From positions 1 through 26,924 of the IMG/VR virus record IMGVR_UViG_3300020020_000143: a stretch of 26,924 nt of DNA; one strand, written 5' to 3'. The notes below the pieces were generated by a model. The model made no database searches. It was not told the DNA's origin and was given only the letters and a program-made list of their open reading frames with translations. How positions within the stretch are numbered: the stretch's first letter is position 1; every line of letters begins with the position of its first letter. The translations under genes were made by a program, and so were the position numbers. Below are positions 1-7,456 of the stretch, in pieces. The stretch comes from a virus.

Positions 1-43
1 CGGCAAGACGCGGGCTATGCGACGCAAAGCCCGCGTCTTGCCG
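1..43. repeat. Perfect 16-bp inverted repeat at the window edge
   Basis: Bases 1-16 are the exact reverse complement of bases 28-43, with an 11-base loop. The repeat lies inside an open reading frame and begins on the very first base of the window. It may be a true hairpin in the gene or a fold-back artefact at a contig end. Confidence 0.85.
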
Positions 44-1206
44 GGTGGCTGAAGGATACATTTGATTTTCCGGCACCTGGGCCAGCCCTGGAGCGGCTGC
101 AAGAGGCTGCACGACGCGAGAACAGGCCGGCATACATCAAGGCATACTCTGAAGGCGCCAGCCTCCCGTTCGATGACGGGCTGGCGCAGATTAGCCAGGC
201 GCCGGTTGTTCAGGACGCCATCCGCAAGGCGATGGTGACGGCCAAGAACGAGGCGGCAAAACTCGATTTGCCGGCACCCAAAATTCCATTCGAATTCGAC
301 GTGAATGGCAGAGTGCAACTGAAGTCCAATCCGGACGGCAGTTCGATGACCCCGAACCTTCAGTTTTGGGACATCGTGAAGAGGAACCTGGACAAAACCG
401 GGACGCCCGAAGCTCGTGACTGGGCGCGCGTTCTGCGCGAACACCTCGACGATTTTGTACCGAGTTACAACACGGCAAGATCAGGGGCCGCCAAGTTCTT
501 CGGTGCGGAAGAGGCGCTGGAGGCAGGCGCGAAGTTCGCAACGATGAGCGGTCGAGATGCGATGTCCATTGGCGAGGCGCGCAAGGCTCTTTCCCAATTG
601 ACGGCGAGCGACCGCAAGCTATTCGAGGCCGGTTTTGTCTCCAACCTGATTGCCAAGATCGAAGATCTGAAAGACGGACAGGATGTCGTCAAGCAGATAT
701 TCAATTCCGAGTTTGCCAAAAAGCAGATCAATCTGGTGCTTGGTCCCGAGAAGGCCGCGCAATTGGAGGCAAAACTTCTGGCAGAGCGCGCCATGAACGG
801 CATCAAGAATGCGGTTCAGGGAAATTCGACCACAACGCGGCAGTGGATCGAGGCAGGGGCGGCTGGAGGGGTAGGTACTTTTGGCGGCTATGGTATCTAC
901 GACATGGACCCGCAAAAGATTGGGACTGCGGCCTTGACGGGCGCAATCCTTGCCGGCGGCAGGAAGATCGACCAGCGCGTGGCGCGTCGGGTTGCTGAGA
1001 TGCTGGCGTCTGATGATCCTAAAATACTCGATGCCGGCATCAAGATGGTCGCCAACTCATCCGTGCTTCGTGATGTTCTTCTCAAGCTGAACCTCCCCGC
1101 TGCGCGCGTCGGGGGGCAGCAGGCCGGTAATTTCCCAGCCATTCAGGCGGGCGGCGCAGTACGCGCCGACGAACAGCAGCAACAGGTTCCAGGGCCAGTA
1201 CGCTAG
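1..1206 (+). CDS. C-terminal part of a large phage virion protein (5' end outside window)
   Basis: The frame is open from base 1 to the TAG at 1204-1206, giving at least 401 residues, so the true start lies to the left. The internal ATG at 232 is not the start: the upstream codons read as normal protein (for example GWLKDTFDFPAPGPALERLQ). The segment LQFWDIVKRNLD followed by an alpha-helical, charged stretch is typical of large, poorly characterised virion proteins of alphaproteobacterial phages, some of which also carry a transglycosylase domain. A Gly/Ala-rich stretch around AAGGVGTFGGYGIYD, near residues 285-300 of the visible part, could be a membrane-interacting segment. A terminator follows directly. 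The first residues may be affected by the inverted repeat at 1-43. The exact role, such as internal virion or ejection protein, is inferred from position before the fibre genes. Confidence 0.8.
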   Translation, partial: RQDAGYATQSPRLAGWLKDTFDFPAPGPALERLQEAARRENRPAYIKAYSEGASLPFDDGLAQISQAPVVQDAIRKAMVTAKNEAAKLDLPAPKIPFEFDVNGRVQLKSNPDGSSMTPNLQFWDIVKRNLDKTGTPEARDWARVLREHLDDFVPSYNTARSGAAKFFGAEEALEAGAKFATMSGRDAMSIGEARKALSQLTASDRKLFEAGFVSNLIAKIEDLKDGQDVVKQIFNSEFAKKQINLVLGPEKAAQLEAKLLAERAMNGIKNAVQGNSTTTRQWIEAGAAGGVGTFGGYGIYDMDPQKIGTAALTGAILAGGRKIDQRVARRVAEMLASDDPKILDAGIKMVANSSVLRDVLLKLNLPAARVGGQQAGNFPAIQAGGAVRADEQQQQVPGPVR

Positions 1207-1235
1207 CAGCGCAACAGCAACGCAATAGACGAACA

Positions 1236-1259
1236 AGCCCGCCTTTCCGGCGGGTTTTT
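1236..1259 (+). terminator. Rho-independent terminator between virion gene and fibre operon
   Basis: The stem CCCGCC (1238-1243) pairs with GGCGGG (1249-1254) across a 5-base loop and is followed by five T (1255-1259). It separates the large virion gene from the fibre genes. The downstream operon may therefore depend on read-through or antitermination. Confidence 0.75.
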
Positions 1260-1274
1260 CTTTGAGGACGGAAT

Positions 1275-2246
1275 ATGTCGGGAACAATTCCATTGAGCAT
1301 GACCCAGCAATTTAATGAGTATGGCACCCCGCTGTCCGGCGGGCAACTGTACATCATCCAGGTCGGCACGGTTTCGACGCCGCAGAACGCCTATCAGGAC
1401 ACCGGGCTGACCATCCCAATGCCGTACCCGATGACGCTGGACGCGGCCGGCAGAGTGCCGCAGTTCTTCGTCGCGGACGGGTTTGTGAAAATCCGCCTGC
1501 AGGACAGTTCAGGCGTCGTGCAACTCGCCTCCGACAGCGTGATGGTGATTGGTCCCTCGTCCGGCGGCGGCGGCGGCGGCGCCACGGTAGACCCGACGCA
1601 ATTGATCCAGACCGGGAATATGATCTTTCGTTACGACGTAGGTGTTATATCCGGCTACGTCAGGCTGAATGGCCTCACGATCGGCTCGGCGACGTCTGGC
1701 TCAACTGAACGCTCCAATCTGGATTGCCAGGCGCTATTTCAGCATCTGTGGGGTGTCGATAGTGCACTCGTCGTCAGCGGAGGTCGCGGACCCACTGCGA
1801 CAGCGGACTGGACCGCCAACAAACAAATCGCATTGCCTGATTTGCGCGGACGTGTTTTTGCCGCGATGGACGACATGGGCAACACAGATGCGGCGCGACT
1901 GAGTGTCCAGGTGGCCAGCACAACACTCGGCGGAGTGAACGCTGCGAACGTAGTCGGCAGCGGCACCGACAAGGCCAGAATAATCAGAACTACAAACCTT
2001 CCGGCCTACACGCCGACTGGATCGGTTACCAACGGCGCGATCACCATTACACACAACGCCGCCAGCAACACCAGTACAGCTTCATCCGATATCACGCCAG
2101 GCTCAGTGTTGGGCACTTATACTGGCGCCACGATCACCGCCTCGCAGGCGGCCTCAGTATTCACTGGCGCCGCGCAAGGTGGCACAGCCGCGGCATTTTC
2201 CATCGTGCAGCCGACGATGGTTTGCACATTTTACATAAAGCTCTGA
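1275..2246 (+). CDS. Phage tail-collar/fibre protein
   Basis: This 323-residue protein opens the fibre operon. Residues 1-90 form a beta-rich N-terminal domain (MTQQFNEYGTPLSGGQLYII...) of the kind that attaches fibres to the tail. A poly-glycine linker follows at residues 97-102. Residues 128-193 resemble the phage tail collar domain, with a 'YVRLNGLTIG' start and the diagnostic LPDLRGR motif at 187-193. The C-terminus (200-323) is Ser/Thr/Ala-rich, as in receptor-contacting tips. The ATG has a purine-rich GAGGACGG about 4 bases upstream. The next gene starts 2 bases after the stop. The product probably sits at the tail tip and binds the host surface; the receptor is unknown. Confidence 0.75.
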   Translation: MSGTIPLSMTQQFNEYGTPLSGGQLYIIQVGTVSTPQNAYQDTGLTIPMPYPMTLDAAGRVPQFFVADGFVKIRLQDSSGVVQLASDSVMVIGPSSGGGGGGATVDPTQLIQTGNMIFRYDVGVISGYVRLNGLTIGSATSGSTERSNLDCQALFQHLWGVDSALVVSGGRGPTATADWTANKQIALPDLRGRVFAAMDDMGNTDAARLSVQVASTTLGGVNAANVVGSGTDKARIIRTTNLPAYTPTGSVTNGAITITHNAASNTSTASSDITPGSVLGTYTGATITASQAASVFTGAAQGGTAAAFSIVQPTMVCTFYIKL

Positions 2247-2248
2247 CC

Positions 2249-2587
2249 ATGTACGAAATCACATTCCCCCCGCAAAGCAATCGCGCCTCATGGGTGTTCG
2301 TCGGCATGGTGACGGACCTCGATGACAATCCGATCGATCTCGCGCCGTGCAAAATGGTGTTTTCGCTGCGCGATAAGAACAGGGTTTCGATGGAGGCATC
2401 GAGCGATAACGGCAAGCTGACCTTCCCGGCGCTCGGCACGTTTCGCTGGTTCTTCACGCTCGAGGAAATGCGCGGCTTCTGCCCAGGCCAGTGCGACACC
2501 GGGTTGACAGTGTGGAATGACGATCGAACGCAAACCGTTCAATTAAGCGTCGGGCCGCTGATCATCGTGGACGGGGTGGTGTCGTGA
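2249..2587 (+). CDS. Small phage tail-region protein, function unknown
   Basis: This 112-residue protein begins MYEITFPPQSNRASWVFVG. An upstream in-frame TTG at 2222 would overlap the previous gene. The ATG at 2249, two bases after that gene's stop, fits the operon's tight spacing better. The sequence looks like one compact beta-rich domain (VFVGMVTDLDDNPIDL, VQLSVGPLIIVDGVV) with no recognised motif. Its stop codon overlaps the GTG of the next gene by 4 bases (GTGA), implying translational coupling. Its position suggests a structural or assembly role at the tail tip. Confidence 0.65.
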   Translation: MYEITFPPQSNRASWVFVGMVTDLDDNPIDLAPCKMVFSLRDKNRVSMEASSDNGKLTFPALGTFRWFFTLEEMRGFCPGQCDTGLTVWNDDRTQTVQLSVGPLIIVDGVVS

Positions 2588-2841
2588 CAGACTTCCCGGA
2601 CATTAAACTCAAGATGATGGTGAGTTTTCCGGCAACGGTAAGTGGCGGCACCGGCATCGACGTCGTCAAGGCAAATGGCACCTACACGTTCGATCTCGAC
2701 TACAGCGAACTGGCCTTGATCTCCACCATCCCGGCGCCTGCCGTGGCGACCACTTTCCTGTTGCTGTGGGAAAGTTCGCAGAACACCTATCGCCGCATCA
2801 GCATCACCGATTTCAAGGCAGCATTGGCGGCGATCCCCTGA
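2584..2841 (+). CDS. Stand-alone fibre-anchor domain protein (paralogue of the next gene's N-terminus)
   Basis: This 85-residue protein starts with GTG inside a GTGA overlap. Almost its whole length is homologous to the first ~75 residues of the following 464-residue fibre. The shared elements, in order, are a FPAT segment, GTG-x-DV-x-KANGTY, FDLDYS, and LLLW or VLLW followed by a TY pair. A 20-base stretch around 2693-2712 is identical in the two genes. It is therefore a tandem duplicate that kept only the attachment domain and lost, or never had, the stalk and tip. It may cap or space fibres on the tail. That role is inferred from the duplication only. Confidence 0.7.
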   Translation: MTDFPDIKLKMMVSFPATVSGGTGIDVVKANGTYTFDLDYSELALISTIPAPAVATTFLLLWESSQNTYRRISITDFKAALAAIP

Positions 2842-4235
2842 TGGCACTCCTCCCCAAGGTCAAACTCAAGGCGCTGGTGTCGTTCCCGGCAACAATCCTC
2901 GACGGCACGGGGGTCGATGTCATCAAGGCCAACGGCACTTACAGGTTCGATCTCGACTACAGCGACTTCGCGCCGCCTGTTGGCGGCGTGGGGGACGCCA
3001 CACACTCCAACGTGCTGCTCTGGAATGATGTCACCGGCACTTATTCGCTGGTGCCGCTTTCGGTGCTTGCGTCCGGTGGCACCCTTCCGGAGGCGCCGAA
3101 CGATGGCATCCAGTACGGCCGGCAGTCGCTGGCGTGGACGCCTGTTATCAGCGGCGGAGTAGCGCCGGCTACGGCAATCCCGCTCGCTGACGGCGTCGCT
3201 GCGGTTGGTGTCTCACTGAAGTATGCGCGCGAGGATCATGTCCACCCGGCGGGCGCTGTAGGCAGTGGTGACGTTACTGGCCCAGCTAGTTCAGTTGCAG
3301 ACCGCATCGCGGTCTATGATGGCACCAGCGGCAAGATCATCAAGGACGGCGGCAAGACCATCGCCGAGATATTGGCGTCGGGCGGCGGCGGTGCCAGTGT
3401 TACTACGTCGGACACCCCGCCGCCAACCCCTGCCGATGGCGACCTATGGTGGCAGTCCGATACCGGTGTGCTGTTCGTCTACTACCAAGACATAAATTCG
3501 TCGGCGTGGGTATCGGCTGTGCCGGCTGTGTCTGAGAATAGCGCAGTTACAGTAAATCCGAACGTAATCATCAACGGAGACTTCCGCATCAATCAGGGTG
3601 GGTATGTTTCCGCCGCTGTGCTTGCCGCAGCAGCGTACGGTCACGATCAATGGAAAGCTGGCGCTTCTGGCGGCGACTATTCCTTTACACAACTCAAGAG
3701 CAGCACGCAGATAACCATCGCATCCGGCAAGTCGCTTATCCAGCCAATCGAGGATATCAACGTCGTTGGTGGTTCTTATGTCCTGAGTTGGACCGGCACC
3801 GCGCAGGCTCGCGCTGGCGTCAACACACTGACGCCGGCAGGGGCTTATGCGGCCAGCCCATTGCTGATTACCGGGCAAACGGCGGGTACAGTGATGTCGG
3901 TCGAGTTCAATGCGGGCACGCTCGGCACCGTCAAACTCGAAAGCGGCTCCCTTGTGACACCGTTCGTCATGAGGCCCGCCGATGAAGAATTGTTGCGGTG
4001 TTTTCGATATTGGGAAAAACTTCTAAACGCTTGTGCTGGATCGTTCCCCGGTGCGGGCAATTACTCTCACGCGCTTTGGACTTTTAAGGTGCGCAAGCGC
4101 ATCACTCCCGCTATGGCTTTTGCCAGCGGGACGGTGGGCGTAGTGTTTGAGACATCGGTAGACGGTTCGGATATTTCTGCACTAAGCGCCAACGCGCATA
4201 TAGTCGCTGGATCAATTGCAAACGCGAGGCTCTGA
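2841..4235 (+). CDS. Phage tail fibre with N-terminal anchor, stalk and carbohydrate-binding-like tip
   Basis: The start is the ATG at 2841, which shares one base with the preceding TGA; the frame runs open further upstream but only as overlap. The product has 464 residues. Residues 1-75 are the anchor domain shared with the preceding gene. Around 118-136 lies the fibre stalk motif YAREDHVHP (128-136), seen in many tail fibres. Residues near 190-225 hold a DTPPPTPADGDLWW segment also typical of fibres. From residue 239 the NPNVIINGDFRIN start marks a beta-sandwich module resembling those in other phage fibres that end in carbohydrate-binding-like folds. The protein ends abruptly in NARL. It is likely the main receptor-binding protein. 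Confidence 0.75.
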   Translation: MALLPKVKLKALVSFPATILDGTGVDVIKANGTYRFDLDYSDFAPPVGGVGDATHSNVLLWNDVTGTYSLVPLSVLASGGTLPEAPNDGIQYGRQSLAWTPVISGGVAPATAIPLADGVAAVGVSLKYAREDHVHPAGAVGSGDVTGPASSVADRIAVYDGTSGKIIKDGGKTIAEILASGGGGASVTTSDTPPPTPADGDLWWQSDTGVLFVYYQDINSSAWVSAVPAVSENSAVTVNPNVIINGDFRINQGGYVSAAVLAAAAYGHDQWKAGASGGDYSFTQLKSSTQITIASGKSLIQPIEDINVVGGSYVLSWTGTAQARAGVNTLTPAGAYAASPLLITGQTAGTVMSVEFNAGTLGTVKLESGSLVTPFVMRPADEELLRCFRYWEKLLNACAGSFPGAGNYSHALWTFKVRKRITPAMAFASGTVGVVFETSVDGSDISALSANAHIVAGSIANARL

Positions 4236-4522
4236 TGTCAGAATATCAACTCACAGCTACTGAGGAGCCTTGCCCCGTCATCTTTACGGAAGAGGACGGA
4301 ACAGTCTGGCATATCCCGCCCGATCCCGCGAACACGCACTATGCGGAATATTTGCAGTGGGTCGAGGCTGGCGGCGTGCCCGATCCCTACGTTCCGCCTG
4401 ATCCGGTGCCGCCTGAACCAAGCAACGAACAACTCGCGATATTCGATCACGAAAACCGCATCCGCTCTATCGAGGGCCAGCCACCACTGACACTGGAAGA
4501 TTTTAATAAAGGGAAATTCTGA
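4235..4522 (+). CDS. Small acidic, proline-rich tail-fibre-associated protein
   Basis: The 95-residue product overlaps both neighbours by one base (TGATG), so it is translated in series with the fibre genes. The N-terminal half is acidic. A proline-rich linker (PDPYVPPDPVPPEP) spans residues 50-63, and a helical C-terminus contains EQLAIFDHENRIRSIEGQPP. Small proteins with a proline-rich middle and this helical end commonly sit next to fibre genes and resemble tail-fibre assembly factors. No catalytic motif is visible. A chaperone or adaptor role is inferred from position and composition. Confidence 0.65.
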   Translation: MSEYQLTATEEPCPVIFTEEDGTVWHIPPDPANTHYAEYLQWVEAGGVPDPYVPPDPVPPEPSNEQLAIFDHENRIRSIEGQPPLTLEDFNKGKF

Positions 4523-5364
4523 TGGCTTACGACTTTCCCAGCACTCCGACTGTCGGCGATATTTCCAACGGCTATATCTGGGACGGAATGGCGTGGGTAC
4601 ACAGTGGATCGTCCAGTGTGCCGCCATCGACGGTTATGCGCAGCTATCTCGCGGGCTTGACGCTGTCCACGGCGGGCTCCTCTGCAACGTTCGGCATCGC
4701 GGCTGGCGTTGCGACCGATAGCACCAACGCGGTGTCGATGACGCTGGCGGCGGCCTTTACCAAGACCACCGGCACCTGGGTTGCGGGAAGCGGCAACGGC
4801 GCGCTCGACACCGGGGCGATTGCGGCGGCGGCTTGGTATCATGTGTTCTTGATCCGCAACCCGACGACCAGCGCAATGGACGTTTGCGTGAGTGTAAGTC
4901 TGACCCCCGGCGGGCTTCCGGTTGCGGCTGGCTTCACGCAATTCCGACGTATTGGTTCGATGAAAACGGCGTCATCGCTATGGGTTGCGTTTACTCAATT
5001 GGGTGACGAGTTCATGTGGGTGGCTGCTGTGCAGGATGCGACTGCCGCAGCCGTTCCGACAACGCCAACACTCATTGCCCTATCGGTTCCATCAGGAGTT
5101 AATGTCGGGGCCTTGACGCGCATCGGTATTAACATCACCGGAGCCGCTGGCTTTGCGACTTTTCATTCTCCGAGTGAAACGGTCACCTCGGTTGGCCTCA
5201 ATATCTCGCTGCAGACATATGTGGCAAACGGTTCAACCTTCCTTGCTATCGCGGCCATTCGCACCAACACGGCTGCGCAAATTCGCATGATTGCCAATCA
5301 AGCCGCGACGATCTGTTACATCAATACCTATGGCTGGAACGATCGGCGCGGGAGGGACGACTGA
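4522..5364 (+). CDS. Phage tail fibre/receptor-binding-like protein
   Basis: The 280-residue protein begins MAYDFPSTPTVGDISNGYIWDG. This is a short 'YIWDGMAWVHSG' element often found at the start of phage fibre modules. From residue 40 on, the block with YLAGLTLSTAGSSATFGIA, WYHVFLIRN and RRIGSM is a beta-rich module I recognise from many alphaproteobacterial tail fibres. The gene shares single bases with both neighbours. It is likely an additional receptor-contacting component. Its presence beside another fibre gene suggests more than one adsorption specificity. Confidence 0.7.
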   Translation: MAYDFPSTPTVGDISNGYIWDGMAWVHSGSSSVPPSTVMRSYLAGLTLSTAGSSATFGIAAGVATDSTNAVSMTLAAAFTKTTGTWVAGSGNGALDTGAIAAAAWYHVFLIRNPTTSAMDVCVSVSLTPGGLPVAAGFTQFRRIGSMKTASSLWVAFTQLGDEFMWVAAVQDATAAAVPTTPTLIALSVPSGVNVGALTRIGINITGAAGFATFHSPSETVTSVGLNISLQTYVANGSTFLAIAAIRTNTAAQIRMIANQAATICYINTYGWNDRRGRDD

Positions 5365-5723
5365 TGCCGTATGTTTCACGCAACGAAGGCGGCGCAATTA
5401 ATGGCCTGTATGCCAACGCGCAGCCGGGTTACGCCGAGGAATACTTGCCCGATGATAACTCCGAGGTGGTGGCCTTTACTGAAGCAGCCGCCAACCTGCC
5501 ATTGCCGCCCGATGCCAACGCCCGCATTGACGATGGTGTGACTGCGGCGCTGACGACGGTTGTTGCCTCGGCGCAAGCCATTCACGCCATTCCGCACGGC
5601 GGCGCCATCCCGGCCAGGTTCGAGGCGCTGCTGTTGCAGGCTGCAATTATCTCTGACGCCTTCGTCGCGATGCTTCAGGCGCAGGCTGCGCCGATGGTTC
5701 CTCCCGCGCCGCCACCGCCATGA
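5364..5723 (+). CDS. Conserved small phage tail-region protein, function unknown
   Basis: The 119-residue product has a N-terminal half of the form MPYVSRNEGGAINGLYANAQPGYAEEYLPDDN. Small proteins with this opening are regularly found among tail-fibre genes of rhizobial phages. The C-terminal half is alanine-rich and helical, ending in a proline tail (MVPPAPPPP). There is no signal peptide or membrane segment. Its last codons overlap the start of the lipoprotein gene by 4 bases (ATGA). An assembly or structural role is inferred from its place in the operon. Confidence 0.65.
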   Translation: MPYVSRNEGGAINGLYANAQPGYAEEYLPDDNSEVVAFTEAAANLPLPPDANARIDDGVTAALTTVVASAQAIHAIPHGGAIPARFEALLLQAAIISDAFVAMLQAQAAPMVPPAPPPP

Positions 5724-5917
5724 GGGCGGCCCTGCTGCTGGCCCTCATCGCATTGTCGATCGGAGGATGCGCCAAGCAGCGGCTCGGGCTCGAGTTGTAC
5801 GATCCCGAAGTCTACACACGGGCCGAGAATGACGCCATTCAGGCCGAGGTGCAGTGCAAGCAGTTGGCGAAAACGTCGGTGCAGATTGCCCGGTGCGTCG
5901 GCAACAGGAGGCCATGA
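5720..5917 (+). CDS. Small phage lipoprotein, candidate outer-membrane spanin
   Basis: The 65-residue protein has a textbook lipoprotein signal. A basic start is followed by a hydrophobic run (LLLALIALS) and the lipobox I-G-G-C at residues 14-17, which would leave a mature, lipid-anchored peptide of 49 residues. Two further cysteines occur near residues 46 and 59. The start and stop both form ATGA overlaps with neighbours. Small phage lipoproteins often act as o-spanins that disrupt the outer membrane at lysis, and the next gene encodes a small membrane protein. Against this, no Rz-like i-spanin with a coiled coil is visible nearby. An adsorption-blocking lipoprotein is an alternative. Confidence 0.7.
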   Translation: MRAALLLALIALSIGGCAKQRLGLELYDPEVYTRAENDAIQAEVQCKQLAKTSVQIARCVGNRRP

Positions 5918-6144
5918 TCATGCTTACCTCTGTCATTACGTTTTTAATCTGGCTCTGCATTTTCGCGATCGTCATCTACCTCGGGGTGCCGATTCCGCCC
6001 AAGGTACTGCAGTTGATCTGGGTCATTGTCGCGCTGATAGCCGTCCTGTGGCTGGTGCAGATGGTGACGAGCGGCGGGTCGTTCAAACTCTCGAGCCCCT
6101 TTCGCTTCGGAGACACCGCCATTGCCTCCGGCCGAACCGTTTAA
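5914..6144 (+). CDS. Small two-helix membrane protein, holin candidate
   Basis: The ATG at 5914 is preceded by a clear CAGGAGG ribosome-binding site at 5905-5911 and overlaps the lipoprotein stop by 4 bases. It is preferred over an in-frame ATG at 5854 buried in the previous gene. The 76-residue product has two hydrophobic segments: about residues 4-22 (VITFLIWLCIFAIVIYLGV) and 28-49 (VLQLIWVIVALIAVLWLVQ). A short polar tail follows. Size, two membrane spans and pairing with a lipoprotein fit a class II holin-type lysis protein. No endolysin gene is seen beside it, so this remains an inference. Confidence 0.65.
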   Translation: MIMLTSVITFLIWLCIFAIVIYLGVPIPPKVLQLIWVIVALIAVLWLVQMVTSGGSFKLSSPFRFGDTAIASGRTV

Positions 6145-6169
6145 TCCCAAAGTCTGCAAAGGTTGCTAG

Positions 6170-7456
6170 ATGGCTGATGTCGACATTCTGCCCTCACGGG
6201 GCATTCGCGCGGCGGCGCTGGTGGATGGCAATGGCATAGCCATCAACGGCACGTCCACGATCGCCCAAATGGCATCCAGGGGGATGCGGTCGATCTGCGA
6301 GGTGACGCCCCTTGGCGTCGCAGCCAATGGCGCCACGCTGCTGCAGCTCGCCTCGAGGGGCATCCGCAACTTCTGCCCGGTTAGTGAACTGGGCGTGGCG
6401 ACAGACGCTTCTACGGCCGCCACGCTGCGGCAGCGGGGCATCCAGCCAATGGTGCCGGTGTCTGCACTGGGTGTGGCGCTGACCGGATCCGCCACTACCC
6501 CGACACTGGCGCAGCGGGGGCTGGATTATTTCTGTCCGCTGAACGAGAGCGGCGGCGCCACCACGCTGATAGACCCAACGCCGCTGACGCTGCGGGCGCT
6601 GGCGGGCGCGTTTGCGCTGAGTGGCGAGGCAATGGAGCCGATCGTTGGTTATACACTAACGGCTGGCGCGGGCGCGTTTGCGCTGGCGGGGCAGAGTGCG
6701 ACGCTTACAGCACCGACACTATGGACACCAGCATCGCTGCCCAACCTTGTTGCCTGGTACAAGGCTGATGCGGGAACACTCAATGCCTCTGGCACCGCCG
6801 CCACCAACGGTCAGAAGGTAAAGGAGTGGAGAGATCAGAGCGGCAACAACAACCATATGATACAGACCGACGAGTTCCTTCAACCGGCCTTTCAGGCGAG
6901 TTCGTGGACCGGCGGCAAGCCAGCGGTTTATTTCGCGACGGTCTTTGCCGAGCGAGGCACTTTGATGGCGGCCAATGTGCAGATGGGGACGGCCTCGCCA
7001 TATTCGGCATTTGCGGTGTGCCAAATGGAGAGCGATGCCCAAGCCAATGGACGCATTCTCGCTTATGCTCATGGTGTTAATTTTGACTATCAAGGTGAAG
7101 GCGGTGTTCTTCTGGCGCGAAATGGCTCTGCACAGGAGATCGGCACCTACAGGAGCGGCTCTGTTGCGGCTATGGCTTTTCCAGCCTACGCCACCGATAT
7201 GCGAGTTGGAATTGTTGCCAGCTCCACACAGTCGACGCCGTATGTAAACAACGTGGCGGGGACGACCGTTACTGACGGGAATGTGTTTGGTAATGGCGGC
7301 TGGCTTGCAGTGGGCGGCGCGCTTAGTCCCGGCGGTGCTACCCCAGGCAATAGTCTCTGGAAGGGCAAGATCGCTGAAATCATACTGACCAAGGCTGCGC
7401 TGTCGGACACCGATCGTAACAGCCTTAACGACTACTTTATCGGGAAGTGGTCGTAA
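6170..7456 (+). CDS. Fibre protein with N-terminal 26-27-residue repeats and a LamG-like domain
   Basis: The 428-residue product has two distinct halves. Residues 8-127 contain five degenerate repeats marked by Arg-Gly at 10, 37, 63, 89 and 116, each followed about 10 residues later by a 'LGVA' type element. The spacing is 27, 26, 26 and 27. Residues 135-180 carry two copies of a GAFAL(S/A)G element. From about residue 194 the sequence LVAWYKADAG, KEWRDQSGNNNHM and the terminal AEIILTKAALSDTDRNSLND are typical of LamG/concanavalin-like sugar-binding domains. The ATG at 6170 follows a 25-base gap with an AAAGG site. It is likely a tail appendage that recognises polysaccharide. Confidence 0.75.
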   Translation: MADVDILPSRGIRAAALVDGNGIAINGTSTIAQMASRGMRSICEVTPLGVAANGATLLQLASRGIRNFCPVSELGVATDASTAATLRQRGIQPMVPVSALGVALTGSATTPTLAQRGLDYFCPLNESGGATTLIDPTPLTLRALAGAFALSGEAMEPIVGYTLTAGAGAFALAGQSATLTAPTLWTPASLPNLVAWYKADAGTLNASGTAATNGQKVKEWRDQSGNNNHMIQTDEFLQPAFQASSWTGGKPAVYFATVFAERGTLMAANVQMGTASPYSAFAVCQMESDAQANGRILAYAHGVNFDYQGEGGVLLARNGSAQEIGTYRSGSVAAMAFPAYATDMRVGIVASSTQSTPYVNNVAGTTVTDGNVFGNGGWLAVGGALSPGGATPGNSLWKGKIAEIILTKAALSDTDRNSLNDYFIGKWS

